NCBI RefSeq assembly: GCF_030034735.1
Contig: NZ_CP125370.1
Coordinates: 2,976,001 to 3,040,000 of the forward strand
Reading direction: 5' to 3'
DNA: 64,000 nt
DNA from: Paenibacillus sp. RC334
Lineage (GTDB): Bacteria > Bacillota > Bacilli > Paenibacillales > Paenibacillaceae
Shown here: piece by piece, positions 9,781 through 18,537 of the stretch
How the letters are laid out: every line of letters begins with the position of its first letter
Position numbering within the stretch: position 1 is the first letter of the stretch
The notes under the pieces: generated by a model
The model's database searches: none
The model's input: only the letters and a program-made list of their open reading frames with translations
Told to the model about the DNA's origin: nothing
Position numbers and translations under genes: made by a program

Positions 9781-10881
9781 ATGAATATACAAAAGATCAT
9801 CGACCGGCGCAAACTGGATGAAAAAATGCCGGGATTACCATGGTACGTGCAGCAATTTATGGATTACAAGCTACCCGACCTGTCCCCTTCCACATTGCTG
9901 GAATATGTGCGGGATTATGAAGCTTTTTTTACATGGCTTCGCTCAGAGGGCTTGTCTGCCGGAGAGACGAACGCCCAAGTTACGCTGGAAGAATTGGAGA
10001 CGCTCCATATGGATAGTATTACAGGCTATCGTTTGTTTCTATCGACTAAGCGTGAAGGCTCCAATTCCCGCATTACGATTTCACGTAAGCTTTCGTCCCT
10101 GCGTTCCCTCTTTCATTATTTGAGCCAGATCGCTGAGGATGAAAACTTTTATCCTTTGCTCAAACGCAACATTATGGCCAAGGTCGAAATCAAGCGCATA
10201 CATAAACCCAAGGACACGGCGGCCAAGCTCAAAGGTAAAATACTGGAGGAGGAAGAGCTGCTTGAATTTATCGGCTATATTTATGAAGGCTATGGACAAG
10301 ATTTGGCCGGTAACAAGCAGGCACTGTACTCTTATGAGCTGAACAAGGAACGGGACGCCTGCATTGCCAGTCTCATTCTGAACTCGGGCCTGCGCGTATC
10401 TGAAATCGTCAATCTGAATCTGGACGATCTGGATGTAAACAATAAATTACTATATGTGTACCGTAAAGGCAACAACGACGAGACCTTTAAAACGCCAGTA
10501 TATTTCCGCGAGCAGTCCAAAGATGATCTGGCGCTCTATTTATCCCTGCGGCATACCCGTTATCGCGCGCCCAAAAAGGAAAAATCACTTTTCGTCGCAC
10601 GTCCCAACGGCAGTACAGAAGGCAAACGGATGACCAAAAGAGCGATTCAGGCGATGATTATCAAGTATGCCAAACGGTTCGGCAAGCCTTACCTGACCGT
10701 TCACAAGCTCCGTCATTCCTTTGCCACCGACTACTATCTGCAAAACGATATTTACAAAACGAAGGAACAACTCGGTCATGCTTCCACGGAAACGACAGAA
10801 GTCTATGCCCATCTGACCGACAAGACCATGTCCCAAGCGATTGAACGGCGGGTGGAGACTCAAACCGACTCAGCCGATTGA
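9781..10881 (+). CDS. xerS: Tyrosine recombinase XerS
   Basis: Site-specific tyrosine recombinase of the XerS branch, which resolves chromosome dimers at a dif-type site. 366 residues. The N-terminal core-binding domain begins with a XerS-like stretch (MPGLPWYVQQFMDYKL). All catalytic residues are present: Arg205 in SGLRVSE, His308 and Arg311 in HKLRH, His333 in LGHAS and nucleophile Tyr342. A longer open frame begins about 210 bases upstream, but the ATG at 9781 has GGTGGAG before it and matches the family N-terminus. It ends ten bases before the convergent mobB stop. A XerS-type single-enzyme system is best known from streptococci and lactococci; here it probably coexists with XerC/XerD elsewhere in the genome. 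I see no convincing dif site in the upstream region. Confidence 0.85.
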   Translation: MNIQKIIDRRKLDEKMPGLPWYVQQFMDYKLPDLSPSTLLEYVRDYEAFFTWLRSEGLSAGETNAQVTLEELETLHMDSITGYRLFLSTKREGSNSRITISRKLSSLRSLFHYLSQIAEDENFYPLLKRNIMAKVEIKRIHKPKDTAAKLKGKILEEEELLEFIGYIYEGYGQDLAGNKQALYSYELNKERDACIASLILNSGLRVSEIVNLNLDDLDVNNKLLYVYRKGNNDETFKTPVYFREQSKDDLALYLSLRHTRYRAPKKEKSLFVARPNGSTEGKRMTKRAIQAMIIKYAKRFGKPYLTVHKLRHSFATDYYLQNDIYKTKEQLGHASTETTEVYAHLTDKTMSQAIERRVETQTDSAD

Positions 10882-10891
10882 TGTCTCAGCC

Positions 10892-11434
10892 CTACTCATC
10901 CCGGACTTCTTCTCTTTGCTTCTGAATCTGTCCAAGTAACCAGCGGCCTACCGGGCCGTTGGCGTCGGCGGGAAATATCTGCATCGTTTTATCCGAAAAA
11001 TGGCTCTGTGCCCAGCCCGTTTGATCCTCCCAAACCGCTACTCCCTGTACATTGGTCAGCTCTGTGGTAAGCTTGGCATTTGATTGTTCCCGTACCATGA
11101 CCAGCTTCGGATAATGCTCCTGCTTGAAGCCTTCCAGCAACACGCAGTCGTATGCCTGAAAATGCCGGATCAGTCCGGCAACAGGCCGACTATGCTCCTC
11201 TAAAATGGCTGTTCTTCCACCTGAAACAATGGCTACGCCTTCGGCTCCCGCTAGTCGGTGCTTGTACGTATCTGTTCCCACATGATCCATCTCAAACTCA
11301 TGTCCATCATGCTTGATCACAGCTACGCGTAGCCCGGACTCCCGCAAATAACGAATCAACCCTCCGAGGAAGGTCGTTTTCCCCGAATTTTTGAATCCGA
11401 CGACCTGACATACATACGGATTCGTCGTATTCAC
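10892..11434 (-). CDS. mobB: Molybdopterin-guanine dinucleotide biosynthesis adaptor MobB
   Basis: GTP-binding adaptor that assists formation of the guanine-dinucleotide form of molybdenum cofactor. 180 residues. P-loop GFKNSGKTT near residues 13-21; the conserved IKHDGH segment and the HRLAGAEGVAIVSGG block are typical of MobB. GTG start overlaps the moeA stop by four bases (GTGA), so the two are translationally coupled. Only these two Moco genes are in the window; mobA, moaABC and a molybdoenzyme must lie elsewhere if the pathway is complete. Confidence 0.92.
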   Translation of the reverse strand: MNTTNPYVCQVVGFKNSGKTTFLGGLIRYLRESGLRVAVIKHDGHEFEMDHVGTDTYKHRLAGAEGVAIVSGGRTAILEEHSRPVAGLIRHFQAYDCVLLEGFKQEHYPKLVMVREQSNAKLTTELTNVQGVAVWEDQTGWAQSHFSDKTMQIFPADANGPVGRWLLGQIQKQREEVRDE

Positions 11435-12708
11435 GTCACCTGTCCGCCTTGAAGTACCAGCACACGCACCTCTTCCCCTGCACGCAAGCCTTCTGTTGTT
11501 GGAGGAACCACGATCAGACAGTCGGTGTCCTTAATCGTCACCATGACGCTGGATTCATCTACTCGCGCAGGAATTGCGTATACTTGCCCGCTGCGTATTT
11601 CCAGGGAGCTGCGTACAAAACGGGTAAAATTATTCACCTTCGTATAATCTGCTCCCAACCGCGCCGTCCAGGTTTGCAAATACGGCTGCTCTGAAGACAG
11701 CATCATTTGGATGGTGGGTCGCACAAACAACTCACAGCCTACAAAGCACGCACCGGGATTGCCAGAAAGCGCAAATAGTAGCTTGCCGTCAATCACCGCG
11801 GCTGTGGTCACACTGCCTGGACGCATTGTGACCTTGTTGAACAGCATATCCACATCCTCCTGTCGTACCAGATCGCCCATAATATCAAAATCCCCCACCG
11901 ATACTCCGCCACTCGTAACGACGATATCGTAGGCAGCTATCGCTTCACGTACAGAAGCACGGGCGAGAGCCAAATCATCATGAATGGCTTGCAGGATGAA
12001 CGGCTCCCCCCCTGCCTCCCTGATTTGTGAAGCCAGCATATATGTATTGCTGTTCCGAATTTTCCCCGGCTGCAACGGCTCATCCACGGCAAGCAATTCC
12101 GAACCTGTGGAAAAAACGGCCACCCGTGGCTTCCTGTAGACGGGTACCCGATGTACACCAAAGGTAGCCAGCACCGAGATGTGCCCTGCCCCCAGACAGG
12201 TTCCTTTACTAAGTAAAAGCTGACCTTCCTGAATCTCATGGCCGATTGTCGTCACATTTTTACCGATTCCCATGCGCTTCTTCAAGCCGACATATACCTG
12301 TCCATCTTCTTCACGTAGCTGTGTCGCTTCCAGCATAACAACCGTATCGGCCCCTTCAGGTAATTGTGCTCCTGTCATGATGCGGGCCGCCAATCCCGTC
12401 TCCACCCGCTTGTCCGATACGGTGCCGCATGGGATTTCATCAATCACGCGTAGCCAGATTTCCTGACCGGACGAACAGACTTCAGTGTCCGAACCAAGGA
12501 TGGCGTATCCATCCATGCCTGAACGACGGAAGCTGGGATACGGGTGTGGTGCGGTCAAATCCATCGCCAAATAACGTCCATGCGCCTGCTCCAGTCCTAC
12601 ATCCTCCCGCTCTCCCTGTTTAACATGAGCAGCTATTCTGCTTTGCGCTTCTTCCACTTGAACCGCTTTGCGCTGAAATTTGTTCGAATTGAATTGTGCC
12701 TGATTCAT
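11431..12708 (-). CDS. moeA: Molybdopterin molybdenumtransferase MoeA
   Basis: Inserts molybdate into adenylylated molybdopterin, the last step of molybdenum cofactor formation. 425 residues, the usual MoeA length. Visible landmarks: FRRSGMDGYA near residue 60, IMTGAQLPEGADTVV near 110, and the MoCF-binding-fold segment VTSGGVSVGDFD around 265 followed by FALSGNPGACFVG. ATG start with CGGAGTG upstream. Overlaps mobB by four bases. No regulatory motif such as a Moco riboswitch was seen in the short upstream stretch. Confidence 0.94.
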   Translation of the reverse strand: MNQAQFNSNKFQRKAVQVEEAQSRIAAHVKQGEREDVGLEQAHGRYLAMDLTAPHPYPSFRRSGMDGYAILGSDTEVCSSGQEIWLRVIDEIPCGTVSDKRVETGLAARIMTGAQLPEGADTVVMLEATQLREEDGQVYVGLKKRMGIGKNVTTIGHEIQEGQLLLSKGTCLGAGHISVLATFGVHRVPVYRKPRVAVFSTGSELLAVDEPLQPGKIRNSNTYMLASQIREAGGEPFILQAIHDDLALARASVREAIAAYDIVVTSGGVSVGDFDIMGDLVRQEDVDMLFNKVTMRPGSVTTAAVIDGKLLFALSGNPGACFVGCELFVRPTIQMMLSSEQPYLQTWTARLGADYTKVNNFTRFVRSSLEIRSGQVYAIPARVDESSVMVTIKDTDCLIVVPPTTEGLRAGEEVRVLVLQGGQVT

Positions 12709-12814
12709 ATCTTCACTCCGTTCTTCTGAAAATGCCCTCTTTCTGTTATAACGCTAAAACCGTTATCTGGCAAATCCGAGCCATGTTTATTGAGTAGCGA
12801 CAAGTCTCTATACG

Positions 12815-12853
12815 CAAAAAAAACAGCCCGGGATCACATTCCCGGACTGTTTT
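12815..12853 (-). terminator. Terminator of the pspA-DUF4247 cassette
   Basis: Minus strand forms AACAG-CCGGGA / TCCCGG-CTGTT with one mismatch and a six-base loop, then eight T. It ends the four-gene cassette that starts at 15414. The plus side has only four T. Confidence 0.85.
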
Positions 12854-12901
12854 GCAGATTCTACTTTAAAAGTTTGCTTGTCATTACACACCTTAACCCC
12901 A

Positions 12902-13660
12902 TCATCGTCGACTTCGTCGGCTGATTTTACCTGAGCCGCTGCGTGTTTTAGGCTTACTATAAGATTTGCGCGGCGAATCAAAAATGCTGGAACCGCCGCT
13001 GCTGCCCCGGTCACGTGAAATCGAGCCTCTACTCGGCGAACTGCTGCTGGAGCCTCTGTCGAACAGACTTCCGCTGGAACCGACACTGGAATCAGACCCC
13101 TTACCCCTGCGGGTAACGGAACCCTTCCGCTCCACTGTAATTGGCGGGATTGCTTTCTTCTCCTTCACCGTAGGTGCACGGTACTGGCCTTGAGAAGGCC
13201 GATATACATCTCTGCTTGAATACCCCCGGTAAGAGCCTGATCCGCGCAACGAATCAAACAGAGCATCCAGTACGGTTGCCGTTAAGTATCCTTTTAGAAA
13301 GCTGGAACTGTAATTTTGCTCGACATACTTTTTGCTGTCGATCTCAATTAATGTGTCTTCCTTCTTGGCTGGATCTTGCTGTAAATGGTACCATTCATCG
13401 CTGTACACCAGAAACATCCGCTCATTGCTCTGCGGCGACATTTGTTCCGGTTCACGCTGTTCTTTCAGTTCCTCCGCCACTTCCGAAACCGTTTTGCCTG
13501 CGGCCCGGTACACGTACGAGGTCGAGTTACCGCTGCCACTGACTGATTCCAGCGGGTACGTATCTTTCACATTTGGCGCACCGCAGCCGCTTAGCACGGA
13601 TACGAACAAGCTCAGCGCCACAATGACCTTTAATGCATACTGCCAGGTGCGTTTGCCCAT
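12902..13660 (-). CDS. DUF4247 lipoprotein with Ser/Arg-rich tail
   Basis: Predicted lipoprotein of 252 residues, function unknown. Residues 1-26 form a lipoprotein signal with lipobox LSGC (Cys26). Residues about 35-145 match what I know as DUF4247, seen in Paenibacillus and relatives (segment FLVYSDEWYHLQQDPAKKEDT is the best preserved part). From about 150 onward the chain is low-complexity, rich in Ser, Gly and Arg, and ends in SRRSRR; such a basic, flexible tail could bind teichoic acids or DNA outside the membrane, but that is inference. Last gene of the cassette PspA, DUF350, DUF4178, DUF4247; it lies 13 bases after the DUF4178 gene. ATG start with GGAGAGGG. Confidence 0.75.
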   Translation of the reverse strand: MGKRTWQYALKVIVALSLFVSVLSGCGAPNVKDTYPLESVSGSGNSTSYVYRAAGKTVSEVAEELKEQREPEQMSPQSNERMFLVYSDEWYHLQQDPAKKEDTLIEIDSKKYVEQNYSSSFLKGYLTATVLDALFDSLRGSGSYRGYSSRDVYRPSQGQYRAPTVKEKKAIPPITVERKGSVTRRGKGSDSSVGSSGSLFDRGSSSSSPSRGSISRDRGSSGGSSIFDSPRKSYSKPKTRSGSGKISRRSRR

Positions 13661-13673
13661 GTGTCACCCTCTC

Positions 13674-14180
13674 CTAGCTTGCCCGAATAACCTTGACGTC
13701 TCCGGTAATTACTTCTTCTCCTTCATAAAGCATAAAGCGGCCGTCCTGCCACTCTACACGCAGCAGATGATAATCATCCGACTGATACTGCCAAACATGC
13801 TGCTCTCCACCCTGTCGAAAAGGAGCACGGCCCATAACCGTAACATGCCCAAAATACTGCTCTTCCAAATGATATGTTGTATCATCCAGCTCCAGAATCG
13901 TTGGCACTTCCTCCGGGTTGTCCAGTCTGCCGTCGATGGCCTGGTACAGTCCGAATTGCAGCGTTTCCCGTTCCTCAATGTGAAGGTAGCTGACTTGATT
14001 ACCATCCTGAAGCGTCAAAACAACGGCATTCCGAGCGCGATTATGTACTCGGCCTACCACTTCATATGTGACAAGCGACACTTCACAGATATCGCCCGGA
14101 TTTAAATGAAGCATGCTTTTTTCCGCTTTCGGCAGCTCCGGCTTGGCAAACAGATTCGAAATTCGTTTCCATACACCCAT
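13674..14180 (-). CDS. DUF4178 domain protein
   Basis: Soluble protein of 168 residues with a DUF4178-like beta-rich fold; no signal peptide or membrane segment. Recognisable parts are LNPGDICEVSLVTYEVVGRV near the N-terminus and EWQDGRFMLYEGEEV near the C-terminus. The biochemical function of DUF4178 is unknown. Its genes repeatedly sit with PspA and DUF350 genes, which suggests a part in membrane maintenance. ATG start behind AGGGGGGAA. It lies 27 bases after the DUF350 gene and just before the DUF4247 lipoprotein gene. Confidence 0.75.
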   Translation of the reverse strand: MGVWKRISNLFAKPELPKAEKSMLHLNPGDICEVSLVTYEVVGRVHNRARNAVVLTLQDGNQVSYLHIEERETLQFGLYQAIDGRLDNPEEVPTILELDDTTYHLEEQYFGHVTVMGRAPFRQGGEQHVWQYQSDDYHLLRVEWQDGRFMLYEGEEVITGDVKVIRAS

Positions 14181-14207
14181 GATAATTCCCCCCTGCCCTT
14201 CTTTAGC

Positions 14208-14615
14208 CTAGAAACATGCCGCAATGATCAAAGCCCCGACCAGATGCAGCGTACCTGAAAACAGACCAAAGCCAATTTTGCCTTCCTGTGTACCTTTATC
14301 CAGATCAAGCTGTGCCCAGTACCGAAGCAACAGACGTACGACAACTTCCAAAACAAACAGAATGACAAAGGCGATCACAGAATACACAAGCGCCTCCAGC
14401 AAATTGTTAGCTGTAGCAATGGAGCTTGACAAAATATACCCCTGTGCAAACAGCTTCATAATTAACCGAACTGTTACGGCCATATTACCGGCTTTCACTT
14501 CTGCAAAATCCTTATACTTCGTAAATAAAGAATCAATGTACATCAATACGAACAACAAAACGGCACCCGCGCCAGTCCATACAAGCATCGCTTTCATCGT
14601 TTCTAAAAAATGCAT
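14208..14615 (-). CDS. DUF350 small membrane protein
   Basis: Integral membrane protein of 135 residues with about four predicted spans (residues roughly 10-30, 45-65, 70-90 and 112-133). The arrangement matches DUF350 proteins such as E. coli YjfL, which are encoded beside PspA homologues. Function unknown. Placed second in the cassette, about 130 bases after pspA with a hairpin between. Start ATG about ten bases after GGAGG. Confidence 0.75.
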   Translation of the reverse strand: MHFLETMKAMLVWTGAGAVLLFVLMYIDSLFTKYKDFAEVKAGNMAVTVRLIMKLFAQGYILSSSIATANNLLEALVYSVIAFVILFVLEVVVRLLLRYWAQLDLDKGTQEGKIGFGLFSGTLHLVGALIIAACF

Positions 14616-14676
14616 TTCATACCATCCTCCACATCTTCTTGACCTTCATATATGTTGATTTACGCCTCCGGGCAGG

Positions 14677-14709
14677 GAAAAGCGAAGGAGAAAACGGTTC
14701 CCCTTCGCT
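14677..14709 (-). terminator. Hairpin between pspA and the DUF350 gene
   Basis: AGCGAAGG at 14681-14688 pairs perfectly with CCTTCGCT at 14702-14709; on the minus strand it is followed by TTTT. Placed inside the cassette directly after pspA, it may act as a partial terminator so that PspA is made in excess over the downstream membrane proteins, or protect the pspA 3' end. Confidence 0.6.
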
Positions 14710-14745
14710 TCCTTAGCAGCCACGCAGGCGGCAGTGCTTATAACC

Positions 14746-15414
14746 TTATTTATTGTCGTATTGCTTCAACAGAGCGGCAAGCTCATCGTCCACGGCACTT
14801 TTCTTATCAAGCTCCTTGAACTCCTCATCCAGCGATTTTTCCTTAGAGGACATTTCGTTGCTTGCTTCAGCACGCGCCTCTGCTTGCAGCATTTTTTCTT
14901 CCATTCGTTTCAGCCCGGCAGTTGCCGTATCGGAGCTAAAACCGTTCATTGCTTTGTTAATTTCCGTTTGTGCTTTAGCTGCATTATAACGGGCAACCAG
15001 CGTTTCACGCTTGTTCTTCATTTCCGTCAGTTGTCTGCGCATTTCATCCAGCTTACCGCGCAGGTTATCGGCTGCCGCTTTGTTCTGCTCGTAGCCAGCC
15101 TTGAACTCGGTCATTTTTTGCTCAGCAGATTTCTTTTCTTCCAACGCGCGGCGAGCCAGATCCACATTTTGCGCTTTTGCTGCTGTATGGGCCTGCTCTT
15201 CACGTTTTTTTACCAAAGCAGCCTGCTCTTCGTATTGCTGTTTGAATCTCTTCTCAATGGCAATCTGAGCGGCTACCGCTTTCTCTGCATCCTCCAGATC
15301 CTCTTGCATATCACGAATGTATTGATCTGTCATTTTAACTGGATCTTCGGCTTTGTCAATAATGGAGTTGATATTGGACATGGTAAGATCTCTTAAACGT
15401 TTGAAAATAGACAT
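14746..15414 (-). CDS. pspA: PspA/IM30 family membrane-stress protein
   Basis: Peripheral membrane protein of the PspA/IM30/Vipp1 (ESCRT-III-like) family that coats and stabilises damaged membranes. 222 residues, almost wholly alpha-helical coiled coil, beginning with the characteristic MSIFKRLRDLTMSNINSIIDKAEDP amphipathic helix and DQYIRDM segment. GGAGG before the ATG. First gene of the cassette; the following membrane (DUF350), soluble (DUF4178) and lipoprotein (DUF4247) genes probably supply partners on each side of the membrane. B. subtilis homologues are LiaH and YdjF (PspA); the cassette here is not the lia operon, as no LiaFSR-like genes are near. Confidence 0.92.
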   Translation of the reverse strand: MSIFKRLRDLTMSNINSIIDKAEDPVKMTDQYIRDMQEDLEDAEKAVAAQIAIEKRFKQQYEEQAALVKKREEQAHTAAKAQNVDLARRALEEKKSAEQKMTEFKAGYEQNKAAADNLRGKLDEMRRQLTEMKNKRETLVARYNAAKAQTEINKAMNGFSSDTATAGLKRMEEKMLQAEARAEASNEMSSKEKSLDEEFKELDKKSAVDDELAALLKQYDNK

Positions 15415-15538
15415 GTGAAGTTCCTCCTAGTGTTGAATGCTTAAATTTTAAGCTCTGTACACATGTTTACGCAAGCTTTGCAAATAGAGTTTCAAAAATA
15501 TTATCCGACAAAGTGTATTCTAAAAAATAAAGTGCATT

Positions 15539-16561
15539 CTAAAAACCACGCAAGTAAGGCTCCGGGATATCCGCCTGTACTTTCAGCTCCCGCGACGCAT
15601 GCAGCGCCCAATACGGATCGCGCAGCATGGCGCGTCCTATCGCTACCAGATCAGCTTCTTTTTGCTGAATCACCCGCCGCGCATCCTCATAATCGTCCAG
15701 TAGACCGACAGCGATTACAGGCACATTAAGCTTTTCACGTATATCACGTGCCAAATCCACCTGATATCCCGCACGCGCAGATGGACCGCCATTGGAACCA
15801 ATCGGCCCCTCGCCACCAGAGGAGATGTGAAAAATATCCACACCTGCATCACGATATCGTTCCCCTATGCCCGCTATGTATTCCACATTATATCCGTTTT
15901 CAACATACTCTTTGGCGGATATCCGCATCAACACAGGCATATCAGACGGAAGCACCTCTTTAACAGCCTGAATCACTTCAACACCGAACAGCGATAAATC
16001 CTGTCCATACTCATCTTCTCTTGTGTTCGTTAAAGGGGAATGAAATTGATGAATTAGATAACCATGAGCGCCATGAATTTCTACTGTATCAAAACCGGCT
16101 TCCACCGCGCGGCGTGCGCCTTCCTTATAAGCCTGAACCAGCTCCCTGGCTTCGGCTGTCGTCAAAGCGTGCGGCTCCTTAAAACGTTCGCTAAAAGCAA
16201 TCGAGGACGGTGCGACAGGCAAATCAGCATCTTCAGCCTTGCGTCCGGCATGACCTAATTGAATTCCGATTTTGGCACCGTACTTGTGGACTTCCTCCAC
16301 TATTTTACGGTATGCAGGAATATGCTCGTCACTCCAAATACCCAGATCATAATCTGTAATGCGTCCATCCGGGTGGACCGCTGTCATTTCCACAATAATC
16401 AGCCCGGTGCCACCTACTGCCCGGCTAACGTAATGGACGTGATGCCAATCATTGGGATTTCCATCTTTGGCCTCCACGCTATATTGGCACATTGGTGGCA
16501 TTACAATCCGGTTTTTTAAAGAGAGTCCCTTTAATTGATAAGGAGTAAACAAGTCGGTCAC
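15539..16561 (-). CDS. namA: NADPH dehydrogenase, old yellow enzyme family (NamA/YqjM)
   Basis: FMN-dependent ene-reductase that reduces activated C=C bonds with NADPH. 340 residues from a GTG start ten bases after AAGGAAGG; the start gives VTDLFTPYQLKG, matching YqjM. An upstream ATG would add nine residues but lacks a site. Typical parts: KNRIVMPPMCQYS with the YqjM-type active-site Cys, IGIQLGHAGRKA around residue 105, EIHGAHGYLIHQFHSPLTN (paired His that bind substrate) around 170 and AIGRAMLRDPYW near the end. Single gene. The role in vivo is probably detoxification of electrophiles. Confidence 0.93.
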   Translation of the reverse strand: MTDLFTPYQLKGLSLKNRIVMPPMCQYSVEAKDGNPNDWHHVHYVSRAVGGTGLIIVEMTAVHPDGRITDYDLGIWSDEHIPAYRKIVEEVHKYGAKIGIQLGHAGRKAEDADLPVAPSSIAFSERFKEPHALTTAEARELVQAYKEGARRAVEAGFDTVEIHGAHGYLIHQFHSPLTNTREDEYGQDLSLFGVEVIQAVKEVLPSDMPVLMRISAKEYVENGYNVEYIAGIGERYRDAGVDIFHISSGGEGPIGSNGGPSARAGYQVDLARDIREKLNVPVIAVGLLDDYEDARRVIQQKEADLVAIGRAMLRDPYWALHASRELKVQADIPEPYLRGF

Positions 16562-16863
16562 ATTGATCCATCCTTCCTTTAATTCCATGTCTCTACAATA
16601 TGAATTGCAACCCCATTATACACCAGCTATCACTGGATACCGAATCCATTAAAAGGCTAAAAGTTGCGAAAATGCTGCTGTTTCGCTCAGGTTTAATAGA
16701 ATATGTGCGTTTAGCTTCGTGATCTTCACTTACATCCGTTACACAGGGCATTTCCACTCAACCACTCAATAGTCTAACCTGTTCAGCAGCATAATTTCAA
16801 CATGTCAGGTACATAATAAATGAAAGCAACAGAAGGTACCACTGCACGGAAAGGGGGATACAT
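16562..16863. other. Divergent intergenic region, namA / deacetylase
   Basis: About 300 bases between divergent genes. It must hold both promoters, but I see no clear -35/-10 pair, riboswitch or strong hairpin in it. Confidence 0.5.
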
Positions 16864-17670
16864 ATGCCGTACAGGGGAATATTTCCAATGATGGCACTGT
16901 TACTAGCATTTTCGAGTTTTCCCGTTCACGCGGACGCGCCTCCCGATATCGGAACGACTCATTCCAAGGAAGCGACTGTTGTTTCTTCAGCACATAAGAG
17001 CAGAGAACGAGCCACTCCCACATTAGCCATGCTTCGGAAAAAACATGCGGATATTTTTAAAATGTGCGGCCCGCATACGCAGCAAATTGCCCTGACTTTT
17101 GATGACGTGCCCGATTCCCGGTATACGCCGCAGGTTCTGGACATTTTGCACGCGAATGGGATCAAAGCCACCTTCTTTATTGTCGGTCACCGTGCGGAAA
17201 AACACCCGGGCATGATTCGCCGTATCGTACGTGAAGGCCATGCCTTGGGCAACCATTCCTATACCCATCCGGATTTTAGGAAGGCTTCACCGGAACGCTT
17301 TCGCAACCAGATTAAGAAAACAGAACATATTTTGGAGGCCACTGTCGGCTTTCGACCCAAGCTGATCCGCCCGCCCTATGGTGAAATTACGGAGCCTCAG
17401 ATCCAGTGGGCGCGTCGACACGGCTACATGATTGTCAATTGGAACGTAGACTCCCTCGATTGGAAGGGACTCAGTAAAACACAAATTCAGCGTAATGTGA
17501 TCCCGGCTACCGGACCAGGCTCCATCATTTTAATGCACGCAGGTGGAGGTCAAAGTTCCAATCTGAAAGGCACTGTTCAATCCCTGCCGGGTCTCATTCA
17601 GTCGCTGAAAGCCAAGGGCTACAAATTTGTCACGGTTCCCCGGCTACTTCACACCTCGGAGCGGAAATAA
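16864..17670 (+). CDS. Secreted polysaccharide deacetylase (NodB domain)
   Basis: Carbohydrate esterase family 4 enzyme, which removes N-acetyl groups from peptidoglycan, chitin or related polymers. 268 residues: signal peptide (first 25 or so, ending VHADA), a short linker, then the NodB domain. The metal triad is present: Asp80-Asp81 in TFDD, and His131 and His135 in NHSYTH; further motifs are RPPYGE (about 175) and the catalytic His in ILMHAGG (about 220). ATG start behind GGGG. Single gene with its own terminator. A peptidoglycan role fits the neighbouring cell-wall protein, but this is inference. Confidence 0.9.
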   Translation: MPYRGIFPMMALLLAFSSFPVHADAPPDIGTTHSKEATVVSSAHKSRERATPTLAMLRKKHADIFKMCGPHTQQIALTFDDVPDSRYTPQVLDILHANGIKATFFIVGHRAEKHPGMIRRIVREGHALGNHSYTHPDFRKASPERFRNQIKKTEHILEATVGFRPKLIRPPYGEITEPQIQWARRHGYMIVNWNVDSLDWKGLSKTQIQRNVIPATGPGSIILMHAGGGQSSNLKGTVQSLPGLIQSLKAKGYKFVTVPRLLHTSERK

Positions 17671-17676
17671 CAGTAA

Positions 17677-17726
17677 AAAGGGCTGTCTTACCAGCAGATG
17701 CATTCTGCTCGTCAAGACAGCCCTTT
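17677..17726 (+). terminator. Terminator of the deacetylase gene
   Basis: Perfect 13-bp stem AAAGGGCTGTCTT / AAGACAGCCCTTT with a 24-base loop right after the stop. Only a short T run follows on either side. Confidence 0.8.
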
Positions 17727-17846
17727 ATTAATCGACAAGACCCATATATGAATCTGAACCTGCGATTAAGCTATTTGATTATAGATCACAGATTATAGTT
17801 TACATAATATATATTATGTTCACTTAATTCATTTGCTTACATAAGT

Positions 17847-18515
17847 CTATTTATCAATGACATACAGCTTCACATTCTGAAAACCAAAGTCACTCACAAA
17901 AGATGGGCTGCCTGGAATGAAAATATCAATCCGTTTACCCGTGATGGCGCTGCCCTTATCGCGTGCTACCGCTACAAAAGATTGATCGGGCAGCCCCGGG
18001 TGGGAATAGCCTGTAACCAACACTTTCGTACCCAACGGAATTACGTTGGGGTCTACCGCAATCGTACCGAGCTTAAGCGGATTTCCGAAATAGTCCACCG
18101 CTCCCCATTTTCCATTTTCACTGGCTGCTGCGGAATACGCTGTGGCCTTCACGTCAACTACTTTGCTGTAGTTAAATGTTTTGCCCCATGCTTCAACCTG
18201 TTGACCGTCACCTGCTGGCGCTTTCTCGGAAAGAAGCTGAGGCTTCGAATCCGAAGCGGCCTTTAACTTGTTCTCGTCCGGCACCTTAATTTGCACTCCT
18301 GCATATATATTGCTGGCGGCAACATCCGGGTTCTCCTTTTGCAGATCTTCTACAGATACCCCGTAACGTTGAGCAAGTAAAAAGAAGGTATCACCTTCCT
18401 TGGCGGTATGAAGCGAAGCGGCGTCGGCTACCCCGGCTGTCTGCGCCAATCCTGCAATGGCTGCTGCCAGCACCGCAAATTTCATTGTTTTTCCAATACG
18501 TTTCAGATGTTTCAA
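17847..18515 (-). CDS. LysM and 3D domain cell-wall protein
   Basis: Secreted wall-associated protein of 222 residues, probably a peptidoglycan-active enzyme. Signal peptide about residues 1-32 (ending ADA-A); one LysM domain about 34-80 (HTAKEGDTFFLLAQRYGVS), which binds peptidoglycan; a linker; then a 3D domain (about 115-222) with its conserved Asp residues in AVDPNVIPLGT, ARDKGSAI and KRIDIFI. B. subtilis YocH is the nearest type, with the same 3D fold related to the lytic transglycosylase core. TTG start ten bases after AGGAGG. Directly controlled by the cyclic-di-AMP riboswitch upstream, as is common for wall hydrolases in Paenibacillus and Bacillus. Confidence 0.9.
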   Translation of the reverse strand: MKHLKRIGKTMKFAVLAAAIAGLAQTAGVADAASLHTAKEGDTFFLLAQRYGVSVEDLQKENPDVAASNIYAGVQIKVPDENKLKAASDSKPQLLSEKAPAGDGQQVEAWGKTFNYSKVVDVKATAYSAAASENGKWGAVDYFGNPLKLGTIAVDPNVIPLGTKVLVTGYSHPGLPDQSFVAVARDKGSAITGKRIDIFIPGSPSFVSDFGFQNVKLYVIDK

Positions 18516-18537
18516 AAGATATGTACCTCCTCTGTTA

